DNA of 6,104 bases, from the NCBI GenBank assembly GCA_025934595.1, contig JAICXU010000221.1:1-6104 (forward strand), given 5' to 3'. This document shows, piece by piece, positions 1-5,897 of the stretch (positions within the stretch are counted from its first letter, which is position 1; each line of letters opens with the position of its first letter). The DNA is from Polyangiaceae bacterium (lineage in GTDB: Bacteria; Myxococcota_A; Polyangia; Polyangiales; Polyangiaceae). The notes under the pieces were generated by a model. The model was not told the origin of the DNA and did no database searches. It worked only from the letters and a program-made list of their open reading frames with translations. A program made the position numbers and the translations under genes.

Positions 1-50
1 CGAGGTCGAGGTCGAGGTCGAGGTCGAGGTCGAGGTCGAGGTCGAGGTCG
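1..50. repeat. Hexamer satellite (CGAGGT)8, truncated by window edge
   Basis: Eight perfect tandem copies of CGAGGT, then CG, starting at the first base, so the true array probably extends further left. A short related stretch (AGGTCGAGGTCGAG) recurs at 194-207. Read in plus frame 2 the array gives alternating Glu-Val for 16 residues, then DKRFGF and a TGA at 68-70, so it could be the repetitive tail of a gene entering from the left. In the other plus frames it reads Arg-Gly or Arg-Ser. The coding status cannot be decided from this window. Such short-period arrays are prone to slippage. Confidence 0.95.
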
Positions 51-190
51 ACAAGAGATTTGGATTTTGATTTGGCCTGTCTAGCTATTTCGACAGATGA
101 GTGTCGCTTTTGTCAGAGATTGGCAAGCTCGTGCCAGCGACATACAACGGACCGACGAAACCGGATCTCGAACGTGAACCGCGCGTGAAG

Positions 191-221
191 CCTAGGTCGA
201 GGTCGAGCGTCTCGGTCTAGG
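191..221 (-). terminator. Inverted repeat abutting the OmpA-gene stop; possible weak terminator
   Basis: CCTAG (191-195) pairs with CTAGG (217-221). The next six bases on each side (196-201 and 211-216) pair with two G-T wobbles in plus-strand RNA, around a 9-base loop. In the minus-strand transcript, the one that matters for the upstream gene, those two wobbles become A/C mismatches and leave 5 + 4 base pairs. There is no T-run after it, so it is not a textbook intrinsic terminator. Its position directly after the stop codon of the 222-2144 gene is the main reason to call it. It may equally be a relic of the nearby hexamer repeat. Confidence 0.3.
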
Positions 222-2144
222 TCATTGCGGTACCGGCTCCGGCTTCACGCCGTGCGCCGATGCGTTCGCGCAGCCGAGCTCGACGCCCGTGGGACCCTCT
301 TTGGTCTTCACGATCTTGAACTCGACGCGACGATTCGTTTCCCATGCTTGCTCGTTGTGCGCGGGATCTTCCGGACAATATTCGCCGTACCCCTTCGCGC
401 GTAGTGTCTTGCGATCGACGCCGCGTTGCGAGAGCGCCGCCATGACGGAGTTCACGCGATCTTGCGTGAGCTTCAAGTTGTATTGATCGCTCGCGCGCTC
501 GTCGGCGTGACCGGCGACCTCGATGAGCGTGAACTCGGGATGGTGCGTGAGCGTCGTCGCGACCGCGTCCAAGATCTCGTTCGACTCCGGGAGAATTTCC
601 GCCGATCCGGTCTTGAACTGCACCTTCTTCAGGATCTTGATGTCCTTGTCCTCGATGATGACGAGGCCCTTGTCCGGGCAACCATCCTCGTCTTCGAATC
701 CGTTGTAGGTCTCGGGCTCGTTCGGGCACTTGTCCTTCACGTCGGGAATGCCGTCGCGATCGTTGTCGGGATCCGGGCAGCCGTCCTGGTCTTGGAAGCC
801 GTCTTTGTCTTCCGGATCGTTCGGGCAAGCATCCTGTTTGTCGGGGATGCCGTCCATGTCGTTGTCGGGATCCGGGCAGCCGTCCTGATCTTGGAAGCCG
901 TCTTTGTCTTCCGGCTGATCAGGGCACTTGTCGATCTTGTCGGGGATGCCGTCGCCGTCGCGGTCGCCGTTTTCGCCTTCGGGGCAACCGTCTTCGTCTT
1001 GATCGCCGTCGCGATCTTCCGGCACGTTCGGGCAGCGATCGTCGACGTCCAAAATGCCGTCGTTGTCGTTGTCGGGATCCGGACAACCGTCCTCGTCCTT
1101 GAAGCCGTCACGATCTTCCGGATCGTCGGGGCATTGATCGACGTCGTCTTTGATGCCGTCGCCGTCTCTGTCGCCGATCGAAGGCTCGAACACGAAGCCG
1201 ATGAAAGCCCTGAAATCTGCCGCTTCGAAGCCGTTCGTGTAACGAGGGCCGGCGCCCGCCATCAAATAGCTATTTCGCTCGACGAAGAGCTTGATGCCTC
1301 CGACGACCTCGTTCGACGGCTTTACCGCCGCATCGGCGTCGCTGAGCAAATACGACGCGTACGTCTCCGCGACGAGGTCGAGAGGCTCGAGCACGCGAAG
1401 AGACGCGCCGCCGCCATACGTGAAGAGCGAGCCGTCTTTGTAGACGCCGTTCTCGAGCGGGAGGATCGTTCCGCTACCGCCGTGCACGCGAATGCCGGCG
1501 TTGGCGGCGAGACGCAGCGCGCCGGTCGCACCGAATCTTTTTTCGATGACCGCCTGCGGCCACGCCCACACCGTGGGATCCGCGCCCGCGTTGTGCGGCG
1601 CATTCGAAAGCGGCACGCCGACTTGTCCGACGATCGCGAGACCGAGCCCGTGCTCGACGCGCGTGATGCGCCACTTGGCATGCAGCGCGATGTTGCCGAG
1701 CGTCTGCGAATCGAGCTGATTCGTCGTCCAACCGGGGATCGCCGACGTGCGCGCGTCGCCCGCCATCAGGTTGAACGGAATGTCGACGCCGAGAACGAGC
1801 TGGTTCAGAAGGCCGTAGTTGAATTGAAACGTGCCCTGGAACGAGTTGTTGATGAGATGCGGCGTGTCTTGTCCGACCTGCGGCTCGCGGAGCAGCGTGC
1901 GTCCGTAATCGATGATGAGACCGAAGCTGATGTCGTTCGCGCCGAGAATGTCGGAGCCGTTCGTCGTGAAGAGGCCCTTCGAGTCGATGGCAGGACGAAA
2001 GAGATGCGTGTCCATGCCGCTGCCGTTGGCGTCGGGGATCGCGTTGTCGGCTTTTGCCACCCGCGAAAATCCGAGCACGCCGACCGACGAGAGGAGGGCG
2101 CATAACGCGATACGAACGTGCTTCGATTCGGAAATCTTCTTCAT
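222..2144 (-). CDS. OmpA-family outer-membrane protein with five thrombospondin type-3 repeats
   Basis: A 640-residue secreted envelope protein. Residues 1-32 form a signal peptide (MKK start, hydrophobic core, predicted cleavage after AKA). About 33-322 is rich in alternating aromatic and glycine segments and ends in FRAFIGFVFEP, as expected of a beta-barrel. About 325-492 holds five TSP3 units with DxDxDG and DxCPxxPED motifs, a calcium-binding pattern. About 495-613 is an OmpA C-terminal domain: GHADER with D548 and R563, 15 residues apart as in the diaminopimelate-binding pair of E. coli OmpA, then NRRVEF. A short PEPVPQ tail ends it. The likely role is to anchor the outer membrane to peptidoglycan; any transport or adhesion by the barrel is unknown. 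I chose the ATG at 2144 over an in-frame GTG at 2186 because it begins the signal peptide directly and has AGGG eight bases upstream. It is divergent from the 2276 gene. Family assignment is secure, barrel assignment less so. Confidence 0.93.
   Translation of the reverse strand: MKKISESKHVRIALCALLSSVGVLGFSRVAKADNAIPDANGSGMDTHLFRPAIDSKGLFTTNGSDILGANDISFGLIIDYGRTLLREPQVGQDTPHLINNSFQGTFQFNYGLLNQLVLGVDIPFNLMAGDARTSAIPGWTTNQLDSQTLGNIALHAKWRITRVEHGLGLAIVGQVGVPLSNAPHNAGADPTVWAWPQAVIEKRFGATGALRLAANAGIRVHGGSGTILPLENGVYKDGSLFTYGGGASLRVLEPLDLVAETYASYLLSDADAAVKPSNEVVGGIKLFVERNSYLMAGAGPRYTNGFEAADFRAFIGFVFEPSIGDRDGDGIKDDVDQCPDDPEDRDGFKDEDGCPDPDNDNDGILDVDDRCPNVPEDRDGDQDEDGCPEGENGDRDGDGIPDKIDKCPDQPEDKDGFQDQDGCPDPDNDMDGIPDKQDACPNDPEDKDGFQDQDGCPDPDNDRDGIPDVKDKCPNEPETYNGFEDEDGCPDKGLVIIEDKDIKILKKVQFKTGSAEILPESNEILDAVATTLTHHPEFTLIEVAGHADERASDQYNLKLTQDRVNSVMAALSQRGVDRKTLRAKGYGEYCPEDPAHNEQAWETNRRVEFKIVKTKEGPTGVELGCANASAHGVKPEPVPQ
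669..1172 (-). repeat. TSP3 repeat-encoding region, five units, with DNA-level duplication
   Basis: This part of the OmpA-family gene encodes five Asp-rich units of about 33-35 residues, each with a DxDGxxD calcium-type loop and two Cys-Pro motifs. The third and fourth units are nearly identical at DNA level: 761-815 and 860-914 (55 bases) differ at one base seen by eye (789 versus 888), with a 99-base period, which is 33 codons. This suggests recent duplication or gene conversion between units. By analogy with other TSP3 proteins the region probably forms a stiff, calcium-stabilised spacer between barrel and peptidoglycan-binding domain. Confidence 0.9.
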
Positions 2145-2151
2145 GGATAAG

Positions 2152-2164
2152 ACCCTGGCAGGGT
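2152..2164 (-). promoter_or_regulatory. Palindrome overlapping the probable RBS of the OmpA-family gene
   Basis: ACCCTGGCAGGGT on the plus strand is two 6-base inverted arms around one central base. On the minus-strand transcript it contains AGGG, eight bases before the ATG at 2144, the only Shine-Dalgarno-like sequence there. A hairpin (ACCC/GGGT with a five-base loop) would hide it. Alternatively it is a protein-binding dyad. No clear -10/-35 pair was found for this gene in the divergent region. Confidence 0.4.
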
Positions 2165-2216
2165 GAGGAGTACCATATTGGCGCACACTCTCGTGCGACT
2201 CGGCAAGAAAGGCGAA

Positions 2217-2262
2217 AGGCGCTAGGCTCCTCTCCGCGCGGAACGTTTGCGCGCTAGCGCCT
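2217..2262. promoter_or_regulatory. Nested long inverted repeat in the divergent intergenic region
   Basis: AGGCGCTAG (2217-2225) is matched perfectly by CTAGCGCCT (2254-2262). Inside, CGCGC (2235-2239) pairs with GCGCG (2249-2253), which abuts the outer right arm. Together they form a 14-bp stem with a nine-base bulge on the left side (2226-2234) and a nine-base loop. It ends 13 bases before the ATG at 2276. It lies in the 131-base gap between two divergent genes, so it may be a 5' UTR hairpin of the plus-strand gene or an operator for both. No T-run follows, so a terminator is unlikely. Confidence 0.6.
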
Positions 2263-2275
2263 AAATCAGGCTCGC

Positions 2276-3883
2276 ATGGGTCCTCGCACTTACGTAATGC
2301 CGTCGCGCTTGGGCCTCGTTTGGGGCTTTTTTTCGGCCTTTTTCGCGATCGCGAGCTTCTCCAGCTCAGCGCATGCGGATCTCGATGGCCTCTGGAAAGA
2401 GAGCCCTCTTCGCGAGCAGTACACCGTCCAGCAGTGGCTGCCGGGTTGCGGCCCGGCCCCCGTTTCGATGACGACCGGCGGCGGCGAAACGATCACGGTG
2501 CGGACCGAAGGCGACGAGCTCTCGTTCATCGGCGGCGGTCGCGTGTTCCAAACCAACCAATGCTACGACCCGATGCCCACGCTCGCGCGTGATGCCCACT
2601 CGCGCGATCCTTCCGGCAAGTCGTGGCAGACGCGATGCACGACGCCGCCTTCGGATCCGCGGCACGCGCTCATGCAGACGCGCGTCACGGTGACGAGCGA
2701 TTCGCACATCGAAATGGCGGAGACGGGTCGCTACGAGATCACGTTGAAGGACGGGCACTGCGTCGCCGACGTGAGCCGCACGCGGACCTTCGACGTCGTC
2801 TCCGCCGCACCCGCGGTGACGACGACCGCGCCGCCGGTCGCGACGCACGTGCAGGAGCCCGCGAGCGCATCGTGCGCGAAGCCCGGAGAGCCCGCGCGCC
2901 TCGAGGTGCGACCGTCGAAAAAAATCATGCGCACCGGCGAGTCGTTTTCGTTTCAAGCGATCGTCCGCGACGCGAACGGATGCGCGACGGGAACGGCAAC
3001 GACGTGGTCGGTGGTCGCGGCGCCCGACGGCAAAGCGCGCGTCACCGTCGACGACAAAGGAAGTGTCACCGCGATCGCGGACGCGCCGGAAGGCGAAGCC
3101 CAAATCGAGGTGAGCGCTGCCGGCAAGACCACGAAGGTCATCGTCGACGTGAGCTCCGCGGCCGACTACGACGCCCTCCTCGCGCAATCCGGATTGAACG
3201 CGTCGGGCGCCAGCGACGAAGCTTCGGTCGTCACGATCGCGGGCGGCTCGCTCGGTGGACAAGACGCGAAGGCCATCGGTGAGGCGCAGCATCGAAAAAA
3301 TATTTTTCTCGCGATCATCGCGTCTCTCGGCGCGCTTCTCTTCCTCGTCGCGTTCGTCGGCTGGCGACGATCACGCAAAGCCGCAGCGCTCGAGCGTGAG
3401 GCGGAAGCTCGACACGAAGCACGCATGCGCGAAGCCGAGGAACGCCAGCGCGAAAAAGTGGCCGAGCACGCCGCCGCGCAACGCGCGCACGAAGAGAGCA
3501 TCGAGCGCGCCACGCAAGCCGCGAAGGAAATGGAAGAGGAGGCGAAAACGCAGTCGGTCGCGTGCCCCGCCTGTCATCGCGAGTACGCCGCCGGACAGAC
3601 GTATTGCCCGAGCGACGGCTCGAAGCTCGTCGCGGTCTCCGGCAACGAAGCGGTGCTCGGCGGCCCCACCGGCGGAATTTGCCCGGCTTGCAAGCGCGGC
3701 TTCGATGCGAACGTCAAGGTGTGCCCGGACGACGGCGAGGAGCTCGTCCCTTACGCGATGCGCGCCGCATCCACGTCGATTTCGCCTCCGCGCGGCAAGA
3801 TTTGCCCGACCTGTGGCGACCGCTTCGACGGATCGGCTTCTTTTTGTGGAAAAGACGGCACGGCGCTCGTCTTACTGAACTGA
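2276..3883 (+). CDS. Single-pass membrane protein: Ig-like periplasmic domain, coiled coil, three zinc-ribbon-like modules
   Basis: A 535-residue protein that I cannot assign to a named family. Residues 1-35 form a signal peptide (cleavage probably after AHA). About 36-175 is an unrecognised extracytoplasmic domain with four cysteines (C58, C96, C121, C162). After a Thr/Pro-rich linker, about 205-293 resembles a bacterial Ig-like (Big2-type) fold. Residues 343-363 are a membrane helix followed by WRRSRK, which puts the C-terminus in the cytoplasm. About 365-425 is a charged Glu/Arg/Ala coiled coil. The tail carries three modules, each C-x2-C-x10-C-x2-D-G (C430, C469 and C510 start them). Similar CPxCG...CPxDG modules are common in myxobacterial proteins and probably bind metal. 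The ATG at 2276 has a weak AGG five bases upstream; an in-frame ATG at 2297 also leaves a signal peptide. The role may be a sensor or scaffold linking periplasm to cytoplasm (inference). Confidence 0.88.
   Translation: MGPRTYVMPSRLGLVWGFFSAFFAIASFSSSAHADLDGLWKESPLREQYTVQQWLPGCGPAPVSMTTGGGETITVRTEGDELSFIGGGRVFQTNQCYDPMPTLARDAHSRDPSGKSWQTRCTTPPSDPRHALMQTRVTVTSDSHIEMAETGRYEITLKDGHCVADVSRTRTFDVVSAAPAVTTTAPPVATHVQEPASASCAKPGEPARLEVRPSKKIMRTGESFSFQAIVRDANGCATGTATTWSVVAAPDGKARVTVDDKGSVTAIADAPEGEAQIEVSAAGKTTKVIVDVSSAADYDALLAQSGLNASGASDEASVVTIAGGSLGGQDAKAIGEAQHRKNIFLAIIASLGALLFLVAFVGWRRSRKAAALEREAEARHEARMREAEERQREKVAEHAAAQRAHEESIERATQAAKEMEEEAKTQSVACPACHREYAAGQTYCPSDGSKLVAVSGNEAVLGGPTGGICPACKRGFDANVKVCPDDGEELVPYAMRAASTSISPPRGKICPTCGDRFDGSASFCGKDGTALVLLN
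3563..3868 (+). repeat. Three zinc-ribbon-like modules with identical C-x2-C-x10-C-x2-D spacing
   Basis: Residues 430-447, 469-486 and 510-527 of the 2276-3883 product share the same spacing to the residue. Each starts CPAC or CPTC and closes CxxDG, with hydrophobic residues two to three positions after the DG. The position where a classical zinc ribbon has its fourth cysteine is aspartate in all three (D447, D486, D527). The first linker is 21 residues and the second 23. The DNA copies are well diverged, so this is an old duplication or domain recruitment. Confidence 0.85.
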
Positions 3884-3908
3884 CGGGTCTGTCTTCCCGC
3901 ATCGCCTG

Positions 3909-3944
3909 ATGTCAGGAAAGATGTCGGGAAAAATGTCGGCAAAA
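3909..3944. repeat. Three direct 12-bp repeats, ATGTCRGSAAAR type
   Basis: ATGTCAGGAAAG (3909-3920), ATGTCGGGAAAA (3921-3932) and ATGTCGGCAAAA (3933-3944) lie head to tail at an exact 12-base period. ATGTC and AAA are invariant. The array is about 90 bases upstream of the -35 box at 4033. Spaced at roughly one helical turn or slightly more, such repeats can bind a regulator cooperatively. They could also be a chance local duplication. Confidence 0.7.
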
Positions 3945-3975
3945 CCCGGCCAAATCCAACTCCACAAATCGTCCT

Positions 3976-3988
3976 CGTGTCGAACACG
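3976..3988. promoter_or_regulatory. Small dyad, possible operator
   Basis: CGTGTcgaACACG is a perfect 5-bp inverted repeat around three bases, 44 bases upstream of the predicted -35 box. Its form fits a dimeric helix-turn-helix binding site, but a 5-bp dyad is expected by chance now and then, and no regulator is encoded in the window. Confidence 0.25.
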
Positions 3989-4032
3989 TAAGAACCCAAG
4001 AAGGAATACGGCCTAGGTTTTTGGTACCTTCC

Positions 4033-4062
4033 TTGATCAGGCTTGTTTTTGGCCGCTATACT
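4033..4062 (+). promoter_or_regulatory. Housekeeping sigma-type promoter for the GltJ/AgmX-like gene
   Basis: TTGATC (4033-4038) and TATACT (4057-4062) are separated by 18 bases. They match TTGACA at four of six and TATAAT at five of six positions, the best -35/-10 pair I found in the window. Transcription would start near 4069 and leave a 5' UTR of about 93 bases. Confidence 0.6.
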
Positions 4063-4111
4063 TTCGTGTCTGTAAGAAATCGGAGAACGACGTAGCTGCC
4101 CATTCAGGACG

Positions 4112-4128
4112 CGCCCAAGCCGTGGGCG
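4112..4128 (+). promoter_or_regulatory. GC-rich hairpin in the 5' UTR
   Basis: CGCCCA (4112-4117) pairs with TGGGCG (4123-4128) around a five-base loop, inside the predicted leader and 34 bases before the TTG start. It does not cover the RBS. It may tune leader stability, or be incidental in GC-rich DNA. Confidence 0.3.
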
Positions 4129-4152
4129 TCATCGAATCGGTTCGCTGCGCCC

Positions 4153-4157
4153 GGAGG
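4153..4157 (+). promoter_or_regulatory. Strong ribosome binding site that fixes the TTG start
   Basis: GGAGG sits five bases before the TTG at 4163. It decides the start: the codons that follow read MKIACQSC, the usual first residues of the MJ0042-type zinc ribbon, so no upstream or internal ATG is needed. Confidence 0.8.
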
Positions 4158-4162
4158 CCAAG

Positions 4163-5890
4163 TTGAAGATCGCGTGCCAGTCCTGTCAGGCCAAGTACAC
4201 CATCGCCGACGAAAAAGTCGTTGGTAAGATCGTCAAGATCCGCTGCAAGAAATGCGGCGCGACGATCGTCATCAACGGAAACGATCCTGAAGCGACGAAC
4301 CCACTCCCCGCCGGCGAAGGCGGCAGCGAATGGACCGTCAACGTCGCCGAGGGCGATCAACGCACGATGACGAGCGACGACATCGTCGAGGCCTATCAGC
4401 AAGGCGTCATCACCGACGACACGTATTGCTGGAAAGACGGCATGGGCGACTGGTTGCCCCTCCGCGAGATCGACGAGCTCTATCAGGCGGCGAGCGCCGG
4501 CGGCGGCGGTGCGACGGCCGTGCAAGGCGGATCGGGCGGAGCGGACTTCGCGCCTCTCAGCGTGCGTGGCTTCGATGATCAAGCCACGATGCCGCTGCAG
4601 CGCGAAAACATGGGTGGCATGTTTGGGGGTGGCGGCGGCAACGGCCACGCCGAAGCGAATGGGAACGGCGCGTCGCTCTTCGGAGGCGGCGCGGCAGCAG
4701 CTCCGCAAGCTCCGGCATCGCAGCCTCCTCCGGCGGCCGCGCGCCGCGCGGGTGGACGCGCAGGCGGCGCCGACCTTTTCGGAAGCGCCGCGGCGGCCGG
4801 TGGCGAAGAAGACGTGATGACGAGCGCGCCTCACGGCGCACAAGCCGCGGTGGCCGAGGAGCCCGGCAAGCTCACCGGACAGCGCAACGAAAACAGCGTT
4901 CTCTTCTCGCTCTCCGCGCTCACGTCGAACTCACCGAAGGTCGAAAAAGAAAAGCCGACGGCGGACGGCTCCGGCCTCATCGACATTCGCGCGCTCTCCT
5001 CCACGATGACGGCCGTCGCCGGCGCAAAAAAGAAAGAGCACGTCGACGACATCATGAACCTCGGCGGCGGCGGCGCATTCAGCGCTCCGCTCGCGGCGCC
5101 GATCCTTGCTCCTCCGATCGCATCGGCGGATCTCACCGATGGCGGCACGCCGGTCAAAGACAAACAAAAGACGATGCTCATCGCGATCGTCGGCGGCCTC
5201 TTCGTGCTCCTTCTCGTCGTCATCGTGTTCCTCGTCGTGAAGCTTTCGAGCGGACCGAAGATCGACGACGCGGCCGCGAGCGCGGGCTCGGGCTCGGCAG
5301 CGCCGATGGGGTCCGTCGCAGCCGCGCCCACGGAGACGGCGCCCGCACCAGGAAACACGGGAAATTCCGGCTCGAGCGGCGCCCTCCCCCCCGGGACCGG
5401 CGCGGTCGCGCAGAACAACACGCCTCACACGACGGAGCATGCAAGTGGCGGCGGCGGACACACGTCGCATTCCAGCGGCGGCGGCGGCGGCGAAACGACG
5501 CCTCCTCCCAGCACCGGCGGCGGCGGTGGTGGCACGCCCGACCTCTTGAGCGCGATGAACGCGGCGACGCCCGGCCAACCGCACTCGTCCGGCGGCGGTG
5601 GCGGCGGTGGCGGTGCAACCGCTCCGTTCGATCGCGGCGCAGCGGCAGGCTCGCTCGGCACGATCGCGAGCTCGCTCGGCAGCTGCAAGAAGGGCGACGG
5701 CCCCACGGGCTCCGGCCACGTGAAGGTCACGTTCTCGCCGAGCGGCAACGTCAAAGCCGTCGACGTCGATCAGCCGCCCTTCGCGGGCACGAGCGTCGGC
5801 GGTTGCGTCGCGGGCAAGTTCCGAAGCGCGCACGTCCCGGCGTTCTCCGGCAGCGAGATCACCGTCGGCAAGAGCTTCCAGATCAACTAG
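4163..5890 (+). CDS. GltJ/AgmX-like membrane protein: zinc ribbon, GYF domain, membrane helix, AgmX/PglI C-terminal domain
   Basis: A 575-residue protein. Residues 1-37 are an MJ0042-type zinc ribbon (C5, C8, C28, C31). About 55-107 is a GYF_2-type domain, with EWTV at its start and CWKDGMGDWLPL near its end. About 110-335 is a Gly/Ala/Pro-rich linker. Residues 338-359 are a membrane helix preceded by KDKQK, so the N-terminus is cytoplasmic. About 365-485 is a Gly/Ser-rich periplasmic linker. About 487-575 is a TonB-like AgmX/PglI tail with a conserved cysteine pair (C508, C548) and a G-hV-V-F-G core. The order matches GltJ (AgmX) of Myxococcus xanthus, where the cytoplasmic domains dock motility regulators and the periplasmic tail acts in the gliding machinery. 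Myxobacteria carry many proteins with this tail, so an exact GltJ role is not shown. It has its own promoter (4033-4062) and a TTG start. Confidence 0.9.
   Translation: MKIACQSCQAKYTIADEKVVGKIVKIRCKKCGATIVINGNDPEATNPLPAGEGGSEWTVNVAEGDQRTMTSDDIVEAYQQGVITDDTYCWKDGMGDWLPLREIDELYQAASAGGGGATAVQGGSGGADFAPLSVRGFDDQATMPLQRENMGGMFGGGGGNGHAEANGNGASLFGGGAAAAPQAPASQPPPAAARRAGGRAGGADLFGSAAAAGGEEDVMTSAPHGAQAAVAEEPGKLTGQRNENSVLFSLSALTSNSPKVEKEKPTADGSGLIDIRALSSTMTAVAGAKKKEHVDDIMNLGGGGAFSAPLAAPILAPPIASADLTDGGTPVKDKQKTMLIAIVGGLFVLLLVVIVFLVVKLSSGPKIDDAAASAGSGSAAPMGSVAAAPTETAPAPGNTGNSGSSGALPPGTGAVAQNNTPHTTEHASGGGGHTSHSSGGGGGETTPPPSTGGGGGGTPDLLSAMNAATPGQPHSSGGGGGGGGATAPFDRGAAAGSLGTIASSLGSCKKGDGPTGSGHVKVTFSPSGNVKAVDVDQPPFAGTSVGGCVAGKFRSAHVPAFSGSEITVGKSFQIN
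5441..5614 (+). repeat. Glycine-tract linker encoded by GGC/GGT runs
   Basis: Within the periplasmic linker of the GltJ/AgmX-like protein lie four pure glycine tracts of 4, 5, 6 and 8 residues (429-432, 439-443, 452-457, 477-484), split by Ser/Thr/His/Pro-rich spacers. They are built mostly of GGC codons, so the DNA is a set of short trinucleotide repeats liable to slippage in steps of whole codons. The linker is probably flexible and cell-wall spanning. Confidence 0.85.
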
Positions 5891-5897
5891 TCAGGAC

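Larger units (their letters stand above)
3884..4162. other. 279-base intergenic region upstream of the GltJ/AgmX-like gene
   Basis: No gene was found here. It is visibly richer in A and T than the flanking genes. The left part has only weak hairpins that could end the upstream gene: CGGG/CCCG at 3884-3899 and CCTGA/TCAGG at 3905-3916, neither with a T-run. The rest holds a triple 12-bp repeat, a small dyad, a promoter, a 5' UTR hairpin and a strong RBS, listed separately. The next gene therefore probably has its own transcription start rather than relying on read-through. Confidence 0.7.

Noticed and set aside
3..188. Plus frame 3 open from the window start to TGA near 186-188
   Set aside because: It reads Arg-Ser repeats followed by residues and codons unlike the neighbouring genes, with no start in view. 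Too weak to call.
669..1172. Regular spaced repeats as a CRISPR array
   Set aside because: The period is a multiple of three inside a conserved reading frame, and the 'spacers' encode the same Asp-rich motif. It is a protein repeat.
426..2105. Long plus-strand open frame (559 codons) opposite the OmpA-family gene
   Set aside because: It is a shadow of the minus-strand gene: low-complexity Val/Arg/Asp composition mirrors the Asp-rich repeats, there is no recognisable domain, and the minus-strand product has a signal peptide and two clear families.
2145..2186. N-terminal extension of the OmpA-family gene from the GTG at 2186
   Set aside because: The extra 14 residues precede a normal MKK signal-peptide start and have no better RBS. 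The ATG at 2144 is the simpler start.
2366..3292. Minus-strand open frame of 308 codons opposite the zinc-ribbon membrane protein gene
   Set aside because: Arg/Asp-rich shadow typical of GC-rich DNA with no domain. The plus strand encodes a signal peptide, Ig-like domain and membrane helix.
4037..4843. Minus-strand open frame of 268 codons across the promoter and N-terminus of the GltJ/AgmX-like gene
   Set aside because: It overlaps well-supported zinc ribbon and GYF domains on the plus strand and has an Arg/Ala-rich shadow composition.
4931..5833. Minus-strand open frame of 300 codons opposite the C-terminal half of the GltJ/AgmX-like gene
   Set aside because: Its composition is that of complemented Gly/Ala codons, with no domain or RBS.
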